Below are positions 57,772-64,000 of a stretch of 64,000 bases of DNA, piece by piece. Both the position numbers and the translations under genes were made by a program. Origin of the DNA: Bacteroides luhongzhouii. GTDB lineage: Bacteria; Bacteroidota; Bacteroidia; Bacteroidales; Bacteroidaceae. Position 1 is the first letter of the stretch. Every line of letters begins with the position of its first letter. The notes under the pieces were generated by a model. That model made no database searches and was not told the DNA's origin. It saw only the letters and a list, made by a program, of their open reading frames with translations. The stretch spans positions 1,488,001-1,552,000 of the forward strand of contig NZ_CP059973.1 of NCBI RefSeq assembly GCF_009193295.2. The letters are read 5' to 3'.

Positions 57772-59688
57772 ATGTTACAATTTGAGAATCAAAAGATAAA
57801 ACAAATAGTTCGCAAGGTGCTTCCGGTAGTAACGCTGGGGGCGATGTTATATTCCTGTGCCAGTATTGGACGACCGGACGGTGGACCATACGATGAGACG
57901 CCGCCTCGTTTCATCGGTAGCACTCCGGAGGCGGGGGCTTTGAATAATAAAAGGACTAAAGTCTCTTTGATGTTCGACGAGTTTATTAAGCTGGAGAAAG
58001 CGACCGAAAAAGTCGTTGTTTCCCCTCCCCAGATACAGCAACCGGAAATCAAGGCTTCCGGTAAGAGAATACAAGTCAACCTGCTCGACTCTTTGAAGCC
58101 TAATACGACCTATACGATTGATTTCTCGGATGCAATTGTCGACAATAATGAAGGTAACCCGTTAGGTAACTTTGCGTTTACGTTCTCTACCGGTACAGAA
58201 ATCGATACGATGGAAGTGGCAGGAACGATGCTGGATGCCTCTAACCTGGAACCTATTAAAGGTATGCTAGTCGGACTACATTCCAACCTGAATGATTCGG
58301 CTTTCAACAAATTGCCTTTCGACCGTGTGGCACGTACGGACAGCCGTGGACGTTTCTCCATCCGTGGTGTAGCCCCCGGCAAATATCGTATCTATGGATT
58401 GATGGATGCCGACCAGAACTTTGCCTTCAACCAGAAAAGTGAAATGATCGCTTTCCACGATTCGTTGATTATCCCCCGCATGGAAGAACGCATCCGCATG
58501 GATACGGCTTGGGTGGACTCATTGACTTATGACACGATTGTTGAAAAGAAATATATGCATTATTTGCCGGATGATGTAATCCTCCGTGCTTTTAAAGAGC
58601 TCAATTATTCACAATATCTTATCAAGTCGGAAAGACTGGTTCCTCAAAAGTTTACTTTCTATTTTGCCGGTAAGGCGGACACTTTGCCTGTCTTGAAAGG
58701 CTTGAACTTCGATGAAAAGGATGCTTTTGTGATCGAAAAGAATCAGCGGAACGATACGATCCATTATTGGGTAAAAGATTCTCTTCTCTTCAAGCAGGAT
58801 ACGCTGGCCATGAGTCTGACTTATCTTTATACGGATACCTTGAATCAGCTTGTACCCCGTACGGATACACTGAACCTCGTTTCAAAGCAGAAATATAAGA
58901 AAGAGGAGCCGGATAAGGACAAAAAGAAAAAGAAGAAAAAGAAAGGGGAAGAGGATGAACCCGAACCGACGAAATTCTTGCCGGTGAATGTCAATGCCCC
59001 TTCGTCAATGGATGTATATGGATATATTTCTTTGAATTTTGAAGAACCGATAGCCAGTTTCGACACTGCCGCCATACACCTGCGGCAAAAGGTGGATACG
59101 CTCTGGAAAGATATACCTTTCGATTTTGAGCAGGATTCAGTGAATCTGAAGAGGTTTAATCTGTATTATGATTGGGAACCGACGCTGGAATATGAATTCT
59201 CAGTAGACTCGACTGCCTTCCACGGAATATACGGATTATTTACTGATAAAATAAAACAAGGATTCAAGGTGCGTAGTGAAGATGAATATTTCACGCTTCA
59301 TTTCAACGTGACGGGAGCGGATTCACTGGCCTTTGTCGAATTGCTTGACGCCCAGGATAAAGTGGTCCGTAAGCGAAGAGTGGAAGAGGACGGAATGGTC
59401 GATTTCTATTTCCTGAACCCGGGAAAATATGCAGCCCGACTAATCAATGACACAAATGGAAATGGTGAATGGGACACGGGAGACTTTGCTAAAGGCATCC
59501 AGCCGGAGGCTGTTTACTACTATCCAACGATATTGGAATATAAAGCGTTGTGGGATGTGACTCAACCGTGGAATATTCATGCGACTCCTGTGGATAAGCA
59601 GAAACCGGACGAACTTAAAAAACAAAAACCAGATGAAGACAAGAAAAAGAAAGATAGGGATCGAAATAATCAGAACCGCCGTCGTTGA
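57772..59688 (+). CDS. Ig-like domain lipoprotein conserved in Bacteroidota
   Basis: This 638-aa protein starts at ATG 57772. A lipobox LYSC lies after an unusually long n-region (about 14 residues before the hydrophobic stretch). Residues about 40-140 form an SbsA/Big_5-type Ig-like domain (ETPPRFIGSTPEAG, PNTTYTIDFSDAIVDNNEGN, FTFSTG), followed by a carboxypeptidase-like segment (SRGRFSIRGVAPGKYRIYGL). A Lys/Glu-rich linker near residue 390 and a basic tail (KKKKDRDRNNQNRRR) stand out. Exact role unknown; envelope location is clear. It overlaps the next gene by 56 bp, so the two are co-expressed. Confidence 0.88.
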   Translation: MLQFENQKIKQIVRKVLPVVTLGAMLYSCASIGRPDGGPYDETPPRFIGSTPEAGALNNKRTKVSLMFDEFIKLEKATEKVVVSPPQIQQPEIKASGKRIQVNLLDSLKPNTTYTIDFSDAIVDNNEGNPLGNFAFTFSTGTEIDTMEVAGTMLDASNLEPIKGMLVGLHSNLNDSAFNKLPFDRVARTDSRGRFSIRGVAPGKYRIYGLMDADQNFAFNQKSEMIAFHDSLIIPRMEERIRMDTAWVDSLTYDTIVEKKYMHYLPDDVILRAFKELNYSQYLIKSERLVPQKFTFYFAGKADTLPVLKGLNFDEKDAFVIEKNQRNDTIHYWVKDSLLFKQDTLAMSLTYLYTDTLNQLVPRTDTLNLVSKQKYKKEEPDKDKKKKKKKKGEEDEPEPTKFLPVNVNAPSSMDVYGYISLNFEEPIASFDTAAIHLRQKVDTLWKDIPFDFEQDSVNLKRFNLYYDWEPTLEYEFSVDSTAFHGIYGLFTDKIKQGFKVRSEDEYFTLHFNVTGADSLAFVELLDAQDKVVRKRRVEEDGMVDFYFLNPGKYAARLINDTNGNGEWDTGDFAKGIQPEAVYYYPTILEYKALWDVTQPWNIHATPVDKQKPDELKKQKPDEDKKKKDRDRNNQNRRR

Positions 59689-60508
59689 CGTTCGACGTAA
59701 CCTTATTATTGGATTGGTGGCATTATTGACCGGAATCTTCGCCCTCCCCGCCAGTGCCCAATGTGAAGCGAAGAATGATGCGTTTCAATCCGGCGAACAT
59801 GTAATGTATGATTTATACTTCAACTGGAAGTTTGTCTGGGTGAAAGCCGGACTCGCCAGTCTGACAACGAATGCGACCACTTATCATTCGCAACCAGCCT
59901 ATCGGATCAACCTGCTTGCTTTAGGTAGCAAACGGGCAGACTTCTTTTTCAAGATGCGCGATACGCTGACTTGTGTGATCGGTGAAAAACTGGAACCGCG
60001 CTATTTCCGCAAAGGTGCTGAAGAGGGAAAACGTTACACGGTCGATGAGGCTTGGTTTTCTTATAAGGACGGTCTTTGCTTGGTAAATCAGAAGCGTACT
60101 TACCGGGATGGAGCGTTTGATGAATCTGAAGCTAGCGATAGCCGTTGTATATACGATATGTTGAGTATTCTGGCGCAGGCACGTTCTTACGACCCTGCAG
60201 ATTATAAGGTGGGAGATAAAATCAAGTTCCCGATGGCTACGGGCCGTAAAGTGGAAGAGCAAACGCTTATCTACCGTGGAAAAGAAAATGTGAAAGCGGA
60301 GAATGGAGTTACTTACCGTTGTCTGATCTTCTCATTGGTAGAATATGATAAGAAAGGAAAAGAAAAGGAGGTGATTACTTTCTTCGTAACGGACGACTTG
60401 AACCATCTTCCTGTCCGCCTGGATTTATTCCTGAACTTTGGTTCGGCAAAAGCATTCCTGAATAATGTGACGGGTAACCGGCATCCGCTGACTTCTATCG
60501 TTAAATAG
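59633..60508 (+). CDS. DUF3108 periplasmic protein
   Basis: This 291-aa protein is read from ATG 59633, which overlaps the previous gene by 56 bp; a later non-ATG start is possible. A signal peptide ends in PASAQC after a long basic n-region. The mature part has DUF3108 features: FQSGEHVMYDLYFNWKFVWVKAG near the start, SDSRCIYDMLSILAQAR in the middle and FFVTDDLNHLPVRLDLFLNFGSAKAFL at the end. The fold is thought to resemble lipocalin-like beta sheets. The pairing with the Ig-like lipoprotein suggests a shared envelope role, unknown in detail. Confidence 0.87.
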   Translation: MKTRKRKIGIEIIRTAVVDVRRNLIIGLVALLTGIFALPASAQCEAKNDAFQSGEHVMYDLYFNWKFVWVKAGLASLTTNATTYHSQPAYRINLLALGSKRADFFFKMRDTLTCVIGEKLEPRYFRKGAEEGKRYTVDEAWFSYKDGLCLVNQKRTYRDGAFDESEASDSRCIYDMLSILAQARSYDPADYKVGDKIKFPMATGRKVEEQTLIYRGKENVKAENGVTYRCLIFSLVEYDKKGKEKEVITFFVTDDLNHLPVRLDLFLNFGSAKAFLNNVTGNRHPLTSIVK

Positions 60509-60516
60509 ATATAGAG

Positions 60517-60576
60517 AAAAAACAGAAAGAGCTGGAAAGCGCCTTTGCAGGTCGTTTTCCAGCTCTCTCTGTTTTT
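60517..60576. terminator. Bidirectional terminator between DUF3108 and thioesterase genes
   Basis: AAAAAACAGAAAGAGCTGGA pairs with TCCAGCTCTCTCTGTTTTTT (one bulge) around a 20-nt centre, with A and T runs outside. It lies between convergent stops at 60508 (+) and 60577 (-). Confidence 0.85.
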
Positions 60577-60987
60577 TTATTCCTGAACTTCGAAAGGCAC
60601 TTTCTGATCCTTTCGGAACACGCTGGATTCAAAAGTAGCAATCAGCTCTCCGTTTTGGTTTGTTATATCTACCTGATAGCAACCTGTGCTTCGGCCGATA
60701 TAGCGTTCACGTGCTTCGGCAAAGAGAGTGTCTCCAGGTCCGCTGGCACGTAGAAAAGTAATAGTGGACGAGAGAGAGAAAGCTAGTGTGCCGTGCGAGT
60801 TGGCAGCTGCGGCAAGCGCCAGATCTGCTAACGTGAAGATCGCTCCTCCTTGTGTGCGGGCACCTGCATTAAGATGTTCGGATTTTATTTCTAATTTGGC
60901 TTTACTGTAACCTTTGCGTACTTCCAGCAGTACTACGCCTGCATTTTCGGCAAACAGATCGTTCTTAAAAAACTCTTGTGCGGTCAT
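60577..60987 (-). CDS. PaaI-type hotdog thioesterase
   Basis: This 136-aa cytoplasmic protein is a single hotdog domain. The signature LNAGARTQGGAIFTLADLAL matches the N-terminal helix and active-site turn of PaaI/YbgC-type acyl-CoA thioesterases, with GGAIFTLAD taking the usual HGG(A)xxxxxD place although the histidine is replaced by glutamine-glycine. The C-terminus has RDITNQ-like strands (YQVDITNQNGELIATFES). It hydrolyses an aromatic or fatty acyl-CoA; the exact one is unknown. It is followed 32 bp upstream by the fecR remnant. Confidence 0.88.
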   Translation of the reverse strand: MTAQEFFKNDLFAENAGVVLLEVRKGYSKAKLEIKSEHLNAGARTQGGAIFTLADLALAAAANSHGTLAFSLSSTITFLRASGPGDTLFAEARERYIGRSTGCYQVDITNQNGELIATFESSVFRKDQKVPFEVQE

Positions 60988-61019
60988 GATATTATTTTTG
61001 AAGATTCTTTAATCGTTTC

Positions 61020-61664
61020 TTATTTTTTCAATGAATAGATATATACCTTATCTTTTTCAATTGAGTAGCTAAATTTATTTGTTTCAGACATAATATCCAA
61101 TATTTTCTCCAATTTATTTGTTTCTATAATAAAACTTCCATGGAAAATCAAATTCTTGAGTTGCTCTGACTCAAATGCGAATGTCACATCAAACTGGCGC
61201 TCCAACTCTTTAGAAATGATCGACATAGGAATCTCATCCCAAAAAACTTTGCAGTTGATCCACTGTTCAGCATAGTCAGCACTCTCGGTCAGCTTATAAG
61301 TTTGGTCAAGCTTATTAACTGTCATCGTTTGATTAGGTTTCATTGTAAACTCTTGGTTGATGCACGATAAGGCAATGGAACCTTCTAGGAGTGATACCCT
61401 TATATAATTCTCGTCATCATAATTATTTACGTTAAACTTAGTACCCAGTACCTTGATCTGTGTAGAGTCTGTTCGTACAACAAATGGATGTTCTCCATGC
61501 GCTACCTCAAAATACCCTTCGCCTTCCAGCCGGACATTGCGATTCTTCCGACTAAAACTCTCGGAGTAAGAAAGCTTGGAATCTGCGTTTAACCACACTA
61601 TAGAACCGTCTGGAAGCTTCATTTTTAATTTCAATTTTCTTGGAGCGTATACTTCGGAAATCAA
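61020..61664 (-). pseudogene. 5'-truncated fecR-type anti-sigma factor
   Basis: The frame encodes 214 residues that match only the periplasmic part of a FecR anti-sigma factor: KMKLPDGSIVWLNADSKLSY, RLEGEGYFEVAH, FVVRTDSTQIKVLGTKFNV, then the C-terminal secretin-like DUF4974 end (FSYSIEKDKVYIYSL). The N-terminal sigma-binding region and membrane helix, normally about 100-130 residues, are missing; the frame upstream ends at a stop after eight residues and a TTG is the only start. No ECF sigma gene is nearby. The right boundary abuts a GH2 remnant on the other strand, so both were probably cut by one deletion. Confidence 0.8.
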
Positions 61665-61852
61665 AGAATCTGAAGTATGCTAATATACTGAAGGATATGA
61701 TTGCACGTGGATTCTCAGCAGCTGTTTATACACAGGCTACAGATGTTGAGATCGAAGTGAACGGATTGATAACATACGATCGTAAAGTGATAAAACTAGA
61801 TGAACAGAAATTGAAGAGGATGAATACGGAAATTTGTGAAAGTTTGAAATAA
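61665..61852 (+). pseudogene. C-terminal remnant of a GH2 glycoside hydrolase gene
   Basis: The plus frame gives ARGFSAAVYTQATDVEIEVNG and TYDRKVIKLDEQKL, then a stop at 61852. This is the conserved C-terminal end of the barrel of GH2-type (beta-galactosidase/beta-glucuronidase-like) proteins, in which the FSAAVYTQTTDVE-NGLMTYDRKV run is typical. The rest of the roughly 600-900-aa enzyme is absent. A reading from TTG at 61640 is open but overlaps the fecR remnant and is not a plausible start. Confidence 0.78.
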
Positions 61853-62040
61853 GAAGTCGGATTAGCTACTTGGCTGAGCAAGACAACCCATCTGTAGTCA
61901 TTCGAATTATAGATACTGTTTACAATATTATATAATTGAGAAAACAGAAGTGTAATAAAAGACCTTGTCGGAAGGAAAAACAGATGCGAGTAAATTCAGT
62001 AAGAAGTGCTACTCTCCTTTTTTGTGATTAATGTTATAAC

Positions 62041-62118
62041 GAATTAGCAAAATAATTTGCAGGTTTAATTTTTATGTTTATATTTGCACCGTGAGAGCAT
62101 GATAAGTGTTGCTAATTC
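62041..62118. promoter_or_regulatory. lacI-2 promoter with inverted repeat GAATTAGCAA...TTGCTAATTC
   Basis: TTTG (62056-62059) and TATATTTG (62079-62086) are 19 bp apart, a full Bacteroides promoter for the LacI gene at 62174. A perfect 10-bp inverted pair flanks it: GAATTAGCAA (62041-62050) and TTGCTAATTC (62109-62118). GCAAAATAATTTGC (62047-62060) is a further palindrome over the -33 box. A related TTGCTAATTT lies before fucI at 63214. The remainder of the 321-bp gap from 61853 holds nothing I can name. Confidence 0.65.
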
Positions 62119-62173
62119 ACAATATGACCTGAAAGTATAATGCTATTTTATAGCAAAAACATTGCGCAAATAT

Positions 62174-63178
62174 ATGTCGTCACTGAAAAAAATATCGCTA
62201 AAGGATATTGCTGAAGCTGCAGGCGTTTCAACAGCATTGGTCTCTTTTGTCTTGAATGGCAAAAGAAAGGAATATCGGGTGGGTGAAGAAACTGCCCAAC
62301 GAATATTGAAGATCGCTAATGATATGAATTATCAGCCGAATCTTGCGGCAAAAAGTCTCCGAAGCGGTAAAACGAAGACGATCGGACTCGTAGTCTCTGA
62401 TATATCCAACCCCTTTTTCTCCCAGCTGGCGCGTGTGTTGGAGGATGAAGCCGCCAAGCGGAATTACACTGTGCTTTTTGGAAGTTCGGATGAAAACAAG
62501 GATAAAATGAATAGTCTTGTTGGTAACCTTATTAATAAAGGTGTAGACGGGTTGATAATAGTTCCTTGTGAGGGTTCGGAAAGAATTATAGCTTCACTCG
62601 TATATGATAATGTTCCTATAGTTTTGTTTGATCGTTATTTTTCTGACATTAATGTAAGTTATGTTGCCCTGAATAATTTTAATGCTTCCTATGTTTTAAC
62701 CAAACATCTTTTAGAAGTTGGCTATAATGCTCCATGTATGGTCGCTTATGATGTTGACCTGATTCACATGAAAGAACGTGTTCGCGGTTATAAAAAAGCT
62801 ATGGGAGATGTTGGTAAGAAGAACTTGATTAATGTCGTTTTCTTGAAACAAAATGCTCCCAGAAAATCAGCGGACCGTTTGCTTCCTAAGATGGTTGATG
62901 GTGGTGTAGATGCTTTTCTTTTCGCTACCAATATGATTTCATTAGCTTGTTTATACACGATAAAAGATATGGGAGAAGGGATTGTTGGCAAAATAGGTTT
63001 AGCGGGTTTTGACGGTAATCCGGCATTTGACTTTTTTAGTGTTCCTATATCCTATATCCGGCAGCCTATAGATGTTTTGGCACAAAAAGCACTTGAAATT
63101 CTGATAGATAGTATGACTAACGGGAATACTGTGCAATCTGTGCTTGCAGAGGGTGAGCTTGTTGAGATGATTTCTTAG
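62174..63178 (+). CDS. LacI-family transcriptional regulator next to fucI
   Basis: The start is ATG 62174 (334 aa); a TTG four codons upstream is less likely. The helix-turn-helix is ISLKDIAEAAGVSTALVSFVL, then the hinge NYQPNLAAKSLRSGKTKTIG and a periplasmic-binding-like effector domain (VVSDISNPFFSQLARVLEDEA to the end). It precedes the L-fucose isomerase gene by 77 bp in the same direction. Shared TTGCTAATT motifs at both promoters suggest autoregulation and control of the isomerase gene, with a fucose-like sugar or its phosphate as ligand; this is inferred. Confidence 0.93.
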   Translation: MSSLKKISLKDIAEAAGVSTALVSFVLNGKRKEYRVGEETAQRILKIANDMNYQPNLAAKSLRSGKTKTIGLVVSDISNPFFSQLARVLEDEAAKRNYTVLFGSSDENKDKMNSLVGNLINKGVDGLIIVPCEGSERIIASLVYDNVPIVLFDRYFSDINVSYVALNNFNASYVLTKHLLEVGYNAPCMVAYDVDLIHMKERVRGYKKAMGDVGKKNLINVVFLKQNAPRKSADRLLPKMVDGGVDAFLFATNMISLACLYTIKDMGEGIVGKIGLAGFDGNPAFDFFSVPISYIRQPIDVLAQKALEILIDSMTNGNTVQSVLAEGELVEMIS

Positions 63179-63213
63179 AGGTTTATTTTTTTTATATGAT
63201 TGCTTAATCGTTT

Positions 63214-63223
63214 TTGCTAATTT
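63214..63223. promoter_or_regulatory. Candidate LacI-2 operator half-site upstream of fucI
   Basis: TTGCTAATTT lies 33 bp before the fucI start and matches nine of ten bases of TTGCTAATTC at 62109. On the minus strand it extends as TAGCAAAAACGATTAAG, similar to TAGCAAAAACATTGCG just before lacI-2 at 62151-62166. Confidence 0.4.
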
Positions 63224-63255
63224 GTTGAATTAATCCTAAATAAATCAGTTAAACC

Positions 63256-64000
63256 ATGAAAAATTCAAGATTAATCGGTGGAAAACCGAAAATTGGCATC
63301 CGTCCTATTATCGATGGCCGCCGTGGAGGTATTCGTGAGTCATTGGAAGGTATGACCATGACTATGGCCCATAAAGTAGCTGAACTATACTCTTCTGTTT
63401 TACGTCATGGCGACGGTACTCCTGTAGAATGTGTTATTGCAGATACTACTATTGGTGGAGTGGCTGAAGCAGCTATGGCAGCAGAGAAGTTTCGCAATAA
63501 TGGAGTGGGGGTTGTACTTTCTGTAACTCCTTGTTGGTGTTATGGGTTTGAGACTATTGATATGGAGGGGGAAATGCCCAAAGCTATTTGGGGCTTTAAT
63601 GGTACAGAACGTCCGGGAGCCGTTTATCTGGCTTCGGCATTAGCGGGACATACACAGAAAGGATTACCTACATTTGGCATTTACGGACGGGATGTACAAG
63701 AGGTTACTTGTACAGATATACCGGAAGATGTAAAAGAAAAACTATTGCGTTTTGCCCGTGCAGGTATAGCTGTAGCTACCATGAAAGGTAAATCTTATCT
63801 TTCGATAGGTAGTGTATCTATGGGTATTGCAGGGTCTATCCCCAATCCTGATTTTTTTCAGGAATATTTGGGTATGCGTAATGAATATGTGGATGCCAGT
63901 GAGATTGAGCGTCGTATTCAATTAGGTATTTATGACCATGATGAGTTTGAACATGCTATGGCCTGGACCGAAAAGTACTGTAAGAGCAATGAAGGAACAG
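63256..64000 (+). CDS. fucI: L-fucose (D-arabinose) isomerase, N-terminal part
   Basis: The frame is open from ATG 63256 to the right edge (about 248 codons), so the 3' part is outside the window; the full enzyme is about 590 aa. It closely follows Fuc[75 protein letters not shown] and [19 protein letters not shown]. FucI converts L-fucose to L-fuculose in the cytoplasm and often accepts D-arabinose. It is expected to be followed by a kinase, aldolase and transporter outside the window. Confidence 0.95.
   Translation, partial: MKNSRLIGGKPKIGIRPIIDGRRGGIRESLEGMTMTMAHKVAELYSSVLRHGDGTPVECVIADTTIGGVAEAAMAAEKFRNNGVGVVLSVTPCWCYGFETIDMEGEMPKAIWGFNGTERPGAVYLASALAGHTQKGLPTFGIYGRDVQEVTCTDIPEDVKEKLLRFARAGIAVATMKGKSYLSIGSVSMGIAGSIPNPDFFQEYLGMRNEYVDASEIERRIQLGIYDHDEFEHAMAWTEKYCKSNEGT

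Noticed and set aside
61640..61664. TTG-started 70-aa gene across the fecR/GH2 junction
   Set aside because: The sequence is the tail of a GH2 enzyme and the first codons overlap the fecR remnant, so it is a gene fragment, not a small gene.

Overview
The window looks like a gut Bacteroides chromosome, probably near the B. ovatus / B. xylanisolvens / B. thetaiotaomicron group. The signs are repeated SusC/SusD pairs, a hybrid two-component system (HTCS), many lipoprotein signal peptides with glycoside hydrolase (GH) genes, and promoters with the Bacteroides -7 box TAnnTTTG. No tRNA, rRNA, CRISPR array or insertion sequence was seen. The species is an inference.

Left part (1-11,827, all minus strand): the 5' part of a DUF5017-like surface lipoprotein, one SusD/SusC pair, a serine-type sulfatase and a 1352-aa HTCS. 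This is one polysaccharide utilization locus (PUL) that continues off the left edge.

Central part (11,995-41,228, minus strand): about 28 kb of co-directional, tightly spaced genes. In transcription order they are a LacI regulator, then GH78 alpha-L-rhamnosidase-like, GH2 beta-mannosidase-like, ROK sugar kinase, GmhA-type sugar-phosphate isomerase, clan GH-A lipoprotein, MFS sugar transporter, GH36-like enzyme, a GH36-like/clan GH-A fusion, a duplicated-LRR surface lipoprotein, SusC, SusD, SusC, SusD and an endonuclease/exonuclease/phosphatase (EEP) lipoprotein, closed by a strong hairpin. Surface lipoproteins and the two SusCD pairs would capture and import the glycan, exo-enzymes would trim it in the periplasm, and MFS, kinase and isomerase would take a released sugar into central metabolism. 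The kinase plus complete GmhA pair makes a heptose-containing glycan a testable idea. A LacI-type operator is seen just downstream of the -7 boxes of lacI and the GH78 gene.

Middle-right part (41,387-52,327): a CBM9-like protein on plus, then on minus an RND efflux operon with an lpxA-type acyltransferase as its last gene, and a GH2 beta-galactosidase. Upstream of the beta-galactosidase is about 600 bp without a convincing protein gene that holds two minus-strand hairpins, one of them a rod-like candidate small RNA.

Right part (52,943-64,000): an Rpn-family PD-(D/E)XK protein with 12-bp coding repeats, a TonB-dependent receptor with a small Cys-rich partner, and an HU/winged-helix protein. 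The HU gene diverges from an Ig-like lipoprotein gene across a four-site palindrome array with exact 22-bp spacing. A DUF3108 gene and a hotdog thioesterase follow. Next is a scar where fragments of an anti-sigma gene (fecR) and a GH2 gene abut, then a LacI regulator and the 5' part of an L-fucose isomerase gene that runs off the right edge.
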